Source: Datisca glomerata (taxonomy: Eukaryota > Streptophyta > Magnoliopsida > Cucurbitales > Datiscaceae). Taken from it: DNA of 64,000 nt. Position 1 is the stretch's first letter. Each line of letters opens with the position of its first letter. Below, in pieces: positions 10,386 through 22,726 of this stretch. A program made the position numbers and the translations under genes. Where the stretch lies: positions 453,106-517,105 of the forward strand of contig QANY01013389.1 in assembly GCA_003255025.1 (NCBI GenBank), given 5' to 3'. Under the pieces are notes generated by a model that was not told the origin of the DNA, searched no databases, and saw only the letters and a list, made by a program, of their open reading frames with translations.

Positions 10386-13182
10386 CTAACCTATAGAAGT
10401 AGGATCTCTATGAACAAAGAAACTTGCAGCTACTATCAAGTAGCAAAGAATGAGCATCAGTCCTTTGAAGTAATTAGAAGTTCCATCCTGCTAGATTAAT
10501 GTGAAAATGTCGTCATTAAATATTACGATTCAAATTTATCTCTCTTCACGTGTTCACGTGTGTGTTAAGACTTAAAAACGGACTTAAAGGAGAAAATCGG
10601 AACACTAGGAATAGCCTGAGTAGCGAACCTGAAGCATGAAGGCTACAACTATAACAGTGATAAAAAGCGTGGCTGTCTCGAAAAGTTGAAAATTCAAGTC
10701 CATAGGATGCCCCATGATCCAACCAACGACCACGCAGAAAGGAATCTGCAGTCATGTTTGAAAACACGATGAAAAACAATATATGATCAAAGAGAACTAT
10801 AAAAAAGGGAGGAAAAGGCAAACCAATGCATAAGCAGTCAACCAAGAACATTGTATTTAGTAGGAATACTATAAATTATGCATAGTTTTTCAAAAGCAAG
10901 ATGGATAATAGAGCAATTGAAGTACTTAAATTTGATACTATTGTTTAGTTTTAAAGCCCGTAGAATGAGAATAATTATTTAAGCATGTTGTCTAGCTGAA
11001 TCCAAATGCTATATGGCACTCACCCCAAACATAGATATTTGTGTCGAGGATCCAATTGCCACTCCCAACGATATGTCCTAAATGATACGTTAAGTTGGTA
11101 TGAGAAAGATGATACACTAAAAAGTGTTGAGGAACCTGCGGAAAAACACTTACAAGCTTGTCTTTCATGGCAAACATAACAGCACCAGCATGCTCTGCAG
11201 CATTCCCGACAATCGGGAGCATAACAACACTAATGAATGCTACTGGTATTCCCATTGCAACGGATGCCCCCTGAAATTATAATCAAGCACAATTATCAAT
11301 GGAAGTAAGAACTTTTGTTGATAACTTATGTACCATAGAATGAAACAAAGTTAAAGAACTAGAGTATATACATTCCAAGCTGAAGTTACAAGAGCGCATA
11401 AGCAGACCAAACCACTATCAATGGACAATAACTAGAGTAGATACAAATAAGAGAGAGAGTAATATACATATACTTTGCACAAGGATATAGACTAAAAGAG
11501 CGAGTAACAGAACATATCAAGATGAATGAATTACCTCTATAGCATTAACTAAATATTCGGAGAGGACTGAAATCCATGCGGTCAAAATAAATAGCCAAAC
11601 TATTGACTCCCACTTAGAAATTTCAGGAGCTTCTTCCTCCTCTGAACTCTCCTCAGACTGAATCTCACCCTGAATTTAAGTCAATTTTGTACAAATCATC
11701 AGTAATAGACAATTATTGGCGGATATGGAAAAATGTAAATATATATGAAAAAATGTGTTTTACTTTTAGCTTCATAGAAAATCAAAGATACTAACCCCAT
11801 CAACTGGGACGTATAGATTCCGGTCGCTTCTCAGCTGAAATACAAGATAGGCAGCATATGCTAAAAGCATGATGCAACTACTAAACCTTGAAAGAGCCAA
11901 CTCAGAGTTTCCGAAATGCAACTCTGTATGTGTGGAATGAAGAACAGCTGGAAATAGCAATCCCATGACCGCCATCAACAGCAACCCAGAGTTTACTGTA
12001 GCAGCTGACTGAAAATAACAGAACAATATATGCATGAGTTAGAACAACACTGAGTTAAAAGATACAAACTTAACTGAAGACTGGACATGGTTCAAATGGT
12101 CGAATTCAAACCTTATTGAACACCTGTTCTCTCTTCGAAAACACGAGTCCACCGGCAAAGAATGCACATCCAAGCACTAATAACATGTTTGACAAAATTG
12201 AACCCAGTAGTGACTGTTGAACTACGCGCATCATTCCTCTTTTCAATGCGTAAATTGATATTATTAACTCTGTTGCGTTTCCAAACGTAGCATTGAGAAG
12301 ACCTCCAACTGCACAGGTAGGAAACAAAATACTAATATGATTGCTAGTTTATTGAAATTCTAAAGAAAAGAAAATAATGCAAATGCTAGTGTTACTATAA
12401 TAGATCAGGCAATATTACCAGTAGCTCCTGTATAGCAAGCCATCTGCCTGCATAAGAGAGACAAACTTGTATTAATATCAGAAACTCATCGAAGTACCCA
12501 AACTTATTAGTTTTCTTTTAATATGTTAACTAAATAAGGATATGTAGTGTGTAACAGAAGACGTATATCCCATCCATCGAAAAACATGAACAGAAAGCAA
12601 GAAACCTTACTCAGTCGCATAACCCAAACGCTCGGCGAGAGGTATGATTCCCAATAAGCTTAAAAGGAAGACCCAACCCTGAAATGCACATATGTGAAAA
12701 TAAAACAGGGATACGATAATTTGCTAATCCATAATACATAAATATAAGAAGGTAACTCACATGATGGCCAGATAACATATCGACCAAGATTGCTAGAGGG
12801 CCAAAAGGCATAAGTAAGTTGATTTTGGCAGAGAAGATAACTATCTTGATACTATTAAGCACCCTATTCCTCATGTATTGAGGACAAAAGTTCTGTGAAC
12901 TAGCAGCAGATGAAGTTATATGCAAAGCCTGCCCAAAGGAATGTTTCTTTGCGGCTACTGATGCAGGACTAACAAGGCTCTCATCCACAAACTCAAGTTT
13001 GGATCTATCTCCTAAAGATCCCATCTGTTTTACCAATTTTTCCCATAAGTAATTATATGGTAGAAAAACTAGCATTAAATAGAATGTGCAAAAATGAGGA
13101 AGGGATGGATAGAAAGAAAGACCTCAACATGGGAAAGGACATGAATAATTGGGGCATCGTTGCTGCCGTTGTGTTCCACCAT
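10386..13182 (-). CDS. CAX: Vacuolar cation/proton exchanger, CAX2/CAX5-like, 11 coding exons
   Basis: Coding exons on the minus strand: 13182-13123, 13024-12761, 12678-12611, 12447-12419, 12308-12112, 12008-11796, 11669-11535, 11270-11154, 11077-11024, 10745-10629, 10487-10386. Every intron is GT-AG and the frame is continuous, giving 451 residues, close to the roughly 440 usual for plant type IB CAX proteins. The family moves Ca2+, Mn2+ and other cations into the vacuole in exchange for protons. The first cation-selection repeat is [13 protein letters not shown] (residues 142-154) and the second is GNAAEHAG (344-351). An acidic loop, [11 protein letters not shown], covers about 283-293 between the two halves. 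The N-terminal ~100 residues are hydrophilic, as expected of the regulatory tail. The start ATG at 13182 is chosen because the tail then matches the family; an open frame continues about 20 codons upstream without another ATG. Residue 139 is Ala where the family normally has Pro (YTGATVGG). Stop TAG at 10388-10386. Confidence 0.95.
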
Positions 13183-13660
13183 GGGAAAATGCAAGGCAAA
13201 GACCAAGAGAGCAGCCCAAATTCCATCAGCCAGCAAGGGAATCACTGCTCATTCACGTTCTCCATATGATTGAAGACTTGAAGCGTTATTGTAATCATAT
13301 CTGCTCACATGAACCATAAACTGGACTTCAAAGCAGTTCTATATTGAAAATGAAGATTGCAAAATCTTTCTTTAAAAAACATTATTCTCTCGAAGAAAAT
13401 CAGAAGAAAACATATCCGGTAAACGAGAAAACCGACCTTTTGGCAAATGGGCATGCAAATATTATGAACAATTTGGAAAACCATTAAAATCAGACGAAAT
13501 CCATGATTGATTTGGGTCGTGGAGGGGAGAGGGAAAGTAGTTTTCAATTGACGGTAAAGAAGATGCAAAAGAAAGAACGTTGAAAACAGCTTACGATTTT
13601 TTTTAACCAATAGTCATTCGATCCCGCCATTCTCGCCCATATTCTATTTTCTTTTATTTA
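13183..13660 (-). promoter_or_regulatory. Upstream leader of the CAX gene, possibly with a 5' UTR intron
   Basis: The sequence just before the CAX start is not obviously coding. A GTAAGC donor-like site on the minus strand near 13594, preceded by a short ATG frame of 12 codons, could mark a leader exon. Without transcripts the transcription start cannot be placed. Confidence 0.3.
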
Positions 13661-13802
13661 AGCCTTTTTTTCTGATCCCGGACAGATGGAATGGACACCA
13701 GTTCGATGGGAAAAAATTAAGAAAAGAGGAATTTTTTTCTGAAGGTTCTCTCTCTGCGTTTCGGACGGTTGGAGACTTTTGGAAGAGCAATTCACGCCAA
13801 CA

Positions 13803-13830
13803 CTCTCTCTCTCTCTCTATATATATATAT
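13803..13830. repeat. Compound (CT)n(AT)n microsatellite
   Basis: A run of CT dinucleotides (about 13803-13818) passes directly into AT dinucleotides (to about 13830), some 620 bases upstream of the CAX start. On the minus strand it reads as (AT)n(AG)n, a class often found in plant promoters and leaders. Any role is conjecture. Confidence 0.8.
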
Positions 13831-14447
13831 TTGTATTTGTGGAAGCATGAACATTGCCCAATACCCACCCATGACTACCTGTCACGGTCTCATCATTGGT
13901 AAGCCTTTGACATTCACACAACGTTAACATCGACGTCTTGTCCTCGATCTTTTCTTTACTTTAAAAATAACGACTTGAAGTATACTTATTTAATAGCTTA
14001 GGTAAATTGTGTAAGTTCTATCTATTTGTATTAATAAATATAATCCCAATTGGGTTCCCAGCTTTGTTATCATTTTTCTCCTTCATTGGTTTTTCTTCTC
14101 TACTCAAACTCCAAATTTGCCCCAAAACTGAGAAACATCAATCTGAAGTGCCATTCATCAATCATCAGGGAACCCAGCAGGCCAGAGGAGAAACCCTGGG
14201 AGAACTTTTGAGAACAGTAAACATGGCGGCAACAACAGGAAGAGATGCTCTTATTTTTAGTAGACAGAAGGCATGTACATCAGAAGTTTTTGAGGTCTCT
14301 GCGGCTCCCACTAAATACCAATTACATTGTTCTACCAGGAAAAATTTCGTCATATTGAAAACTAGAAAAAGCTAGCTTAGCCATATCTGCTAATTATCTG
14401 CTACACTGGCTTTTCAAGCTACTAAGGGGGAATAGGTATCCACTTGT
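13831..14447. other. Spacer between the CAX promoter and the AGPase gene
   Basis: Holds the distal CAX promoter and presumably the 3' untranslated region of the AGPase gene, which ends at 14448. Open frames of 60-120 codons on both strands around 14007-14375 overlap each other and show no family resemblance. I see no further gene. Confidence 0.45.
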
Positions 14448-17400
14448 TTAGATCACCGTACCACTGGGAACCAATGCATCCTTTATTATGGTCACGATCC
14501 CACTCTTTATGAAATATCCATCTGTTTCCCGTGCTGCTTCTAGCACGTTGTCACTATTGAGGATCTGCAAATGCCGGTAATCGATTATAGAGATCGGTCT
14601 GACTTGACATGAGGTTCGAAGAATGAGCACAAATATAGAATAAAAGGAAGCACTAAATTTCTTTGTTCCATTTTGGCATCGTATGAACCGTGGATATATC
14701 ATGTTATGTATTTAATTTCCAACCACTACTGGAAAGTACATTCATAAAAACGTGGAATGCAACAGTTAGTGAAATCAGTACCTTCACGTTGTCACCGATG
14801 CGAGCATTTTTGTCAATTATAGCTCTCTTGATGTGAGTGTTCCTGCCAATACCTATTGGTACACTACCCTTTGCAGCTAACAAACTCCTGTCAGCATCTG
14901 TCTGGAAGGAAGAATACAACACAGCTTTATTAATGCATCACATGGGCCAATTCAAACCCCCTTCCCCCCAAAAGAAAAAGATTTTACAAACATGCAAGGT
15001 ATCATATTTCCGCGGATAGTTCTGGATCCTAGCTTTTTTTCCCCAAATCTTTACTAAAGAACACATAGTAAATAAGATGGTAGGTAATACCTCATAATAA
15101 TCTGCTCCCATCAATAACGTGTCCTCTATGATGGCACCCTCCGATATACAGGAGCGTAGCCCAACTACAGAATGGTGAATCTTGCAGTTCTGAACCATAA
15201 ATAATCAACAAACGGAATGGGGGCAAGGTGAAGTCAAAATCTTATAAAATCTTATAGGAGTCCGAGGATTGAACTATAAATAGTGAACATTAAAACTACA
15301 AGTTAATTTTGCACAAATAGAACTCACCTTTATAACACAACCCTCACCAATAACACTATCCGTCACATCAGCATCAAGCATCTTGGATGGAGGTAAATAC
15401 CGAGGTTGGGTATAGATTGGCGATGAACGATCATAGAAGCTTGGCAAGTCCAAAAGTCATATATGTTAATACGTACAATAAGGACACAAGATCAAGTTGT
15501 TACAAGCATAGCAACATATTAGCAGGAAAGCAAAAACATCCATCAACTAATGATACCTGAAATCTGGCACTGGCTTTTTAGTGATTCCCAGATTCGCATT
15601 GTAGAAAGCCTCAATTGTACCAATATCTTCCCAGTAGCCATCATACAAGTACGCTTGAACCTGTTAAGGTTTGAAATCATCAGAACAAGACTCTAAAGTG
15701 ATTGAAAGCAGATTCAGAAAGATTGTAATGTTACAAATTTCCAGAGAGCAAATGCAGAAGGTTGTAAGGTTATCAATCTCCAGATAGCATATCCAAACAT
15801 CATAGTGTTACAAATTTCCAGAAAATGTTTTAACTAAAGCACCAGAAGTTCAGTACGGGATTGGAATTTTTTATTACATATTGTAGAATTAGAAGGCCAG
15901 ACGACCATCCACAGTGCTTCTAACTCAGTATCTGTTACTGCTAAGATGCTATATGATAGGTGTACGGAAAGAAATAGATGCCAGATTTTCAGATCCTAGC
16001 AAACATGTGATGCAGTGTCAAGTGTGTGACAGACAAATGAAGATTTAAACGATATACTTACCCTCATCCCAATAGAAGTTGCACCAGGAATTACTTCACT
16101 TCCAAAATCATTTGCACCAGGAAACTTGTCACGAAGCAAATCTAGCATCACATTTTTGCTAACAACATATATACCCATGCTAGCAATGTAAGGCATCTCT
16201 TTCGCTCTCTCATCATCAAGACCCAATATAGTAGTATCAACCTATAAGAAAACATTAAACATGAAGGAATACATTTAGGTGCTTTAACTACCAGATTTCC
16301 CGTTTAAATATCATAGCAATTCTAGAAACCGAATGAAAGATTGTTAGCAAATTCTACCTTCATGGATTTCAACTGCTCTCCTTTTGGCTTCTCAGCAAAT
16401 TCAATTATGCGCCCTCCCTCATCAATTTTCATTAAACCGAATGCAGTAGCACGTTTCTCATCCATCGGTAGAGCAGCTACGGTTATATCTGCGTCAGTCT
16501 CTCTGTGTGCTTGAATAAACCTCTCATAGTCCATTCGGTACAAATGGTCCCCAGCAAGAACCAAGAACTCCAAGACATTGTGCTCCTCGAAGAGCCATAA
16601 ATACTGCCTCACTGCATCAGCTGTGCCCTGCAAAACACGAATCAAACTTCATCAGAGGGCCTGCAATTGACATAACAAATAGTACAAAGAGAATTGAACG
16701 AGTAACAATCGCATAAAAAGGCAATTAGTAATTTAGTGATAATCACCTGGAACCAATTTGGATTCTCAGGACTTTGCTGCGCGGCAAGAACTTCAACGAA
16801 GCCTTCGTTCTTGTAGCCTCCCATGTTGCTCGCATAGGCTCGGGAAAGATGGCGATTAAGAGATGCAGAATTGAATTGCGTAAGGACATATATTTTAGAA
16901 ATGTTACTGTTGAGGCAATTGCTTACGGGGATATCAATCAACCTATAGTTTGCTCCCAGAGGAACCGCAGGTTTCGCTCGCTTCTTAGTGAGCGGGTACA
17001 GCCGCGTCCCCGCACCACCTCCGAGTATAATGCCGAGCACACTCTGAAACACACAGTTTGTCAGACGACTAAAAACCTACTTGATGTAAGAAAATCACAG
17101 ACTTAAAGAATGCAGGTAATAACTAACACGGCTAGCATCGGGATCGAGACAGGTCTGGGAATTCCTGGAATCGGAAACGGCTTTAGGGGAGACGATCAGC
17201 GGAGCCTTCCTATAAGGAGAGACGCGAACTAATCCCGGAGCAGCAACACCTGTAGAAGAGATCTTCTCGCCAGAAAGGTGCGAGGAAGCGAACGATAGAC
17301 TACGACCACACGCTTTCTTTCCCTGAACGGAAGAAGCGTTGGACGGTGAAGACGACGATGGAAGTCTAAGAGCTCCGATCTCCGCCATTGAAGACGCCAT
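14448..17400 (-). CDS. APS1: Glucose-1-phosphate adenylyltransferase small subunit, chloroplastic (9 coding exons)
   Basis: Coding exons on the minus strand: 17400-17128, 17043-16747, 16627-16358, 16241-16062, 15660-15557, 15439-15328, 15189-15091, 14901-14782, 14564-14448. All introns are GT-AG; the product is 523 residues, as in other plants (about 520). The enzyme makes ADP-glucose from glucose-1-phosphate and ATP, the committed step of plastid starch synthesis, as a heterotetramer with large subunits. A Ser-rich transit peptide covers roughly residues 1-72. Then come the regulatory disulfide region QTCLDPDAS (Cys84), the nucleotide-binding loop [19 protein letters not shown] (99-117), [10 protein letters not shown] (Asp217, metal and catalysis), the glucose-1-phosphate site EFAEKPKG (266-273), [10 protein letters not shown] (346-355) and the C-terminal beta-helix ending [18 protein letters not shown]. 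No disabling change seen. The same frame is held across all eight introns. Confidence 0.98.
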
Positions 17401-17650
17401 TCCTCAAACAATCACTCTTTGTACGATTCAATTCTTGTATATAAGAGCTAAGAAAGGGAGAGCAGAGAGAGAGAGAAGAACAGTGGAGAGACGAGAGTAA
17501 ACTCTGCTCTGCCGTTCTCTGTTGGTAACTATTATATGCGTAGGGAGGGAGACTATTTGATGTGCCCTTCTGCTGTTTTGCCCATTCGATCGACATATTA
17601 TTACGACATTCCCCAGCGGATATTCCCAAATCTGCAGCATGCCACATAAG
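17401..17650 (-). promoter_or_regulatory. Core promoter and leader region of the AGPase gene
   Basis: On the minus strand a CATATAATAG TATA-like word lies at 17527-17536, about 130 bases before the ATG. A CT-rich tract (about 17455-17500) follows, in a position typical of a plant leader. Placement rests on sequence pattern only. Confidence 0.35.
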
Positions 17651-20463
17651 GGTACTTCAGGTATATAAATTAAGCCTTTGACAAAAAAAAAGGTATATAA
17701 ATTAAGCAACTAGTTTCACTCGAACTTTTCGTTTCAGAAATTCCATGAGATCAGGAAGATGAGATATTACGACTCAGATCACGATTTTATTAAAAATTAA
17801 ATTAAATTGCATAATTATCTATGAAGTTTGGGTTAATACTGACGGTTTGTACAAACTTCAAAATTTATAAAAATTGTGATCTGCTGCTTAATATCGTCAG
17901 CTCTTCTACGGCCAATTAGTCTTTGTCTTATGTTTTATCTTGAAAGTTCTAGCAATATTGTCACTCATATTTATGGAGAGGATAATTGAGTTGCAGATTA
18001 TTTTGAAGTTAAAATTTTTAATATAATTATTTCAACTTGGTAGTGAAATGTTCCGAATTTTCACTTTTCATTTATTTTCGATCATGTTTGTAACAACTCT
18101 TCTTTTAGGTTTTGTTGACTTTTTTTCATGTTTTCTTTTGTTGACTCTTTTATTTTAATTTAATAATATATTAGGTTGGGTAAAATGATGATAGTGTTGT
18201 GGAGATGTCAGCCTAGTTAGAATGTCCTGGTGCATCTAATGATTATTATCACCAACAACCTTATATAAAAAAAAATCTGTCTTATGTTTCAAATTTTTTT
18301 GAGCCTTATCTATCACGTGTGATTATTCAAAATTTAAATAAATTTGTGTCAATTTTAAAAGTTGAACGAGTAATTTTACGTATTTTAAAGTTTGTAGATG
18401 TAATTTACTAAATTACTAAAAGTTTATGAGCTTAAATTTTGAATTGAGTCTAAAAATAATTGAAATAAAAGATTGAAATAAAAATGTACGGAGTCCTAAT
18501 GAGATTTTCTGTGATGAACAAGTGGATCTCATTTAACCGCACAAAAATGTCACATGCAGACTGGTATTTGTCACGAGATGGCTAGGTCTAGACAATTTAT
18601 TCTACACCGTTCAACTTTTTCCCCCCTATAAGTAATTGAAGCTTTTCTTTGTGCATGTAACTGTATTAAAAAATACTAGCCTGCATTTGACATTTTTGCG
18701 TCTGTTATTACTTAGTAACGAATGGTTTAGATCACAAAGGACATTTCAGATCAAACTTTTATATATGTGTTTCTCAATAACAAAATAAAAAAACTAGATC
18801 ATTTAAAAACGACACACAAAACTGAGAACACCATACTAGAAAAACAACTAAAAGATGATCAAAGATTTCAGAGTGACTAATTCACTCACATAGCACAGTC
18901 TAAATCTTAAGAAACATGTCTAAGTAATTTAAGGTGGGTCATTAGAAAATGAGTTTAACGAGTCGAATTACAAATACAAACATCTAAGTCTAATCTAATG
19001 TATTATTAGCTTGGCATCGGGAAGGATCCCCACAATGATTAAAATCACATATGAAGTCATCTCATGCATTGGAAGTTAAAAATTTCAACCTAATTTGAGT
19101 TCATCTTCTACCTTGCTACGGTTCATATGCCCGATATTAATGTAAAAAAACTAAGCAGAAATTGAAGAAATACTCATATTTTATGTCTTCTTTTCTTATT
19201 ATGTCATTTTATTTTAGTGACCAACTTATTTATATTTTTAATTTTCCGCGAAACGGATGTGTGATCCTTGATTACAAATGTTAAAAATAGAATATCATTA
19301 TATATATATATATATATATATATGAAAGGCATATTATTTATTAAAATACACAAGCACTATAAAATGTATTATATTCGAAGATTATTCTTTGACATTTACC
19401 AAAACCTCTATTAGTACCAACACAATTGTACATGCACGCTTTTTCAAGTTGATGAATGTGAAAAATCTCTTGAAACTTACAAATTTTTATACAACGTTTA
19501 CGTACAGTTATACAGTGCAATGAATATACAAATATACGAATATATCTAGGATGGGTTTACAAAATTGTAATGAATCTTAAAGAGAATTGCAATAAAATGA
19601 ATAAGAATAAGAATGAAAAATAATAATAAATTTTATTCATCTGTTTACTTTTTTAGGAATCATATTCCTAAAAAATTTTATGTCACTTATATGTTTACTA
19701 ACAGCAAAAATCATAATAATGATATCCATTTACCAAAATATTCAAATGATAACATAAAATATTAGTCACGCTTTTAGATAACTTTAATTTTAATATATAT
19801 ATATATAGTGTACGGTTAAAATATATTAGGAATAATTGAAATATATTATATAATCTACCAAATAAAACAAATTATTCGTATACGAAATAAAATAATTTAT
19901 TGAATTCATTACTAATAATCAGGTAAATCATTAATAATGAGGAAGTATAATAATTTATTAATATTCAAAATAAATAAAAAATATCTGTAATTTATAATTT
20001 AAAATAAATTAATATTTTTTATTTTTTATTCTTACATTAAAATAATGATTTAAATCACTAACTACAAATATGAATCTATTTAGAGTGGAGGGTATATTCA
20101 TAAAACTTGGATGGTAATTATAGGAATATTGAATTTTAGATGAATTTCCTTCAGAAAAGGAACTCAATTTCGGAGGTGGGAGGGTGAATTAAGTTCCCTT
20201 TGCTTGCTTTTGAACCAAAAGTTCTTTTTGACAAGTTGTGTTGACGCAGTTGATTAAACTCACACACTTATATCTTAGATGTCATAGATTCGAGTGATAT
20301 TCCCTCATCCTTAGAATTTATAATATAACTTTAACCAAAAAAACCAAAAACAAAAGTTCCTTTACTTGGAAATAAAAATTTATTATGGTTCATAACTATT
20401 TTTCCTTTACTTAAGTAAGTAGACAAGGAAAGCCAAAGGGAGAAGAAATGTTATTTACCTTTA
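17651..20463. other. AT-rich intergenic region upstream of the AGPase gene
   Basis: No open frame of note and no recognised domain. It contains a (TA)n microsatellite at about 19298-19322 and many T- or A-rich runs. The proximal part presumably carries distal promoter elements. It ends at the putative Helitron end beside Copia-1. Confidence 0.45.
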
Positions 20464-20475
20464 CTAGGTAGATGT
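20464..20475 (-). mobile_element. Putative Helitron 3' tip (CTAG) beside Copia-1
   Basis: On the minus strand this reads up to CTAG followed by T (plus-strand CTAG at 20464-20467, A at 20463). Its partner hairpin is at 30242-30262 on the other side of Copia-1. If Copia-1 is removed, leaving one copy of its target duplication, the minus strand reads hairpin, then CATCTACCTAG, then T. That matches the standard Helitron 3' end of a short GC-rich hairpin about ten bases before CTRR and a T target base. Confidence 0.55.
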
Positions 20476-22691
20476 TGTTGGAACCGGTTGGTTTTAAAAT
20501 TAATTAAAAATAAGTTTAAACTACGAATGGTTTGTGGGTGGAATATAAAAAATCTTTCCAATTAACTTATTTAATCAAATTAAATAATTTAAAACCAAAC
20601 AACGTGCTATTATGCATATACGACATTAAACGAGAAGATAATGTTATAAACAAATTTTCACCTATACTTTGTATCGGAGAATAAAGCGTTCTTCGTGTTC
20701 TTCAAGTTTCATGCGATTATGCTCCAAATCCTTCACTATCAAGAATACAGTACAGATTACAAAGACAGAGCAATTTTTCAGCAACTAAAACACATTTACA
20801 CTTCTGTTCATCGTTTACAAATGATGAAGACAAAGACCTCATGTTTTCAGACACGTTACAGAGCTTGCGATTCCATGAAGAAATCTTCAAGATTACTTAT
20901 AAAAACAAACAGAATCACTTTAAACGTAAATGAACAAACTCTTCATACTGTTATAATGGTGGTTAAGCATGTTGAATCACCAATGTACAAGTGGCTAAGT
21001 CGTTTTAGTTAGTTTGAGTGTATTTAACTAAAACGACATTGTTCCACTTAAACCATTAAACTATCTTCTATCCTTCTTCTTCCTTCTCGAGCTACAGGGA
21101 ACAACACCTTACATATACCTCATAGGAATTTTATGTAGAAATTTGAATGCGGGCTCTCAAAATGATTGAACAAAAAAAATCAAAAATTTTCTCCTTCAAT
21201 ATATTTTTCGGCGGCAATAGGGAGGATAGGAAAACATTTTCTCTCTCTTGCTTTGTTGACAAGCAATTGTATATAATCTCATCTCTATCTATAATCAGAT
21301 TACTATTAGATATTGATAAAATATAATTTTTAATATTTACAAATATACTCACATATTTTTAAATTTATAAAAATTGATCCCACATATTCATAATTGCCGA
21401 AAATTATAATATTCCCTAAAGTTTGAGTTGTATCGAGATTCACCAATCCGATTGATAAAATAATTGATCATTATCAATTAAGTAATTAATTTATTTTTTA
21501 TTTACTAATTCTCTAATAATTAAAAAATAATAAACTAATTAATTTCAATACATATAATCATACTTAACTAATTAAGTGACATCACCCATGACATATAGAT
21601 GTATGAAATACGTCTTGGCACCAAAACACATTTTGATCCAATTTACTTCGTTTCTCGATTCCTGTTCTCATTAGCTATTTCTGAGACCGAATGGACCTAC
21701 ATGAACAAAACTAAGGATTCCTGACCTATTTAATCTTGACGTCGTACGACTCCACTATAGGTTCAATGCCGAATCAACTCTTAATTCATGCGCACTACGT
21801 TTTCTGTTGGTGTAAATAAACCCGTTTATTTTCATGGTACACAGAATATTTTAACATAATACTCATCGTGAATATCAGTAACAAGAGCGACATATAAAAT
21901 TACTAGTTTACCCCTATTGTTATAATTTCCTTTAACTCTTTTTTTACTGTGAATAAGAAAGACATAATAGTGAATTGTCTCGTACAATTCACAAGTCTTA
22001 ATCAATGACTCAATTCATTGAATACCTGGGCAGGTTAATTTATTCATACACTTATCAATAAAGCATAAGGTGATATTGTTATTTTCACAATCGAACTATG
22101 AATTTTCATATCTGTGAATCACATAATTCCAACTTAATTGGATTACAATCTCAACAGTCGAGGTATTGCCCGCTAATTCGAACTCACTGATTTGACATAT
22201 CAAATATTACAACTAATTAAGTCAAGTTACCTATTCACCTCAAGATTAAGGTAATTATGAAAATATTCTTAAAATGTAACAATTAGATTTAGAGCTTGAT
22301 AAACGGTTTTGGGCTCTAAACTAATTTGTTACCGGTCTATTCTACATGTTCATAATATGTCTAGGTTAATCGTTTGAGTCTCCACTCCCATGCCTCAAGA
22401 CTGACATCCATCAGTTCAACCTAACAGTCCTAATCAGATTCGATTGCGCAATCGATCCTAAGATTGCGAATATCATTCTGAACTTTCTTAGAAGAGTTCG
22501 TCTGGAGACGCATCTGTCTTCACTCTTCGTTCATTGATGAAAGTTTCAGAACTTGAGTAATTTATAAACACACTTTAATTTAAAATAAAACTTTCAATTT
22601 ATTCATAAGAATTCAATAATACTAATGTTTGAGAAATAACTAAATACAAATAAATAGTTATTACACGCTACTTTATGAACATATTCCAACA
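20476..22691 (-). repeat. Copia-1 3' LTR (2216 bp)
   Basis: On the plus strand it starts TGTTGGAACCGG and ends ATTCCAACA, the mirror TG...CA ends of an LTR. It matches the right LTR except for about 20698-21115, where roughly 400 bases of unrelated sequence replace a shorter segment. It also matches 1-1669 in reverse. Confidence 0.92.
20698..21115. other. Foreign segment inside the Copia-1 3' LTR
   Basis: Absent from the right LTR and from the copy at 1-1669, which instead have a conserved stretch of about 100 bases here. A plus-strand frame runs 105 codons from 20695 without a recognised domain. Near its right end an imperfect hairpin pairs GTCGTTTTAGTTAG (about 20999-21012) with a TAACTAAAACGAC segment some 20 bases later, which might be a small MITE-like tip. 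Origin unknown; it could be captured host DNA or an insertion combined with a deletion. Confidence 0.6.
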
Positions 22692-22702
22692 ATCTCCCAT
22701 TT
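22692..22702 (-). other. Copia-1 polypurine tract
   Basis: The minus strand reads AAATGGGAGAT directly before the 3' LTR start TGTTGGAAT. This is the standard plus-strand priming tract of plant Copia elements and confirms the minus orientation. Confidence 0.85.
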
Positions 22703-22726
22703 GGACTAAAGTAGGCGTATACAATC

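Noticed and set aside
13057..13269. 70-codon plus-strand frame over the CAX first exon
   Set aside because: Antisense of the CAX first coding exon, first intron and upstream sequence, where the minus strand matches the CAX N-terminal tail.
14007..14375. Overlapping 122- and 62-codon frames between the two genes
   Set aside because: No domain, frames overlap on opposite strands, and the region is expected to be the AGPase 3' untranslated region and CAX upstream DNA.
16774..17106. 110-codon plus-strand frame
   Set aside because: It is the antisense shadow of AGPase exon 2 and its flanking introns.
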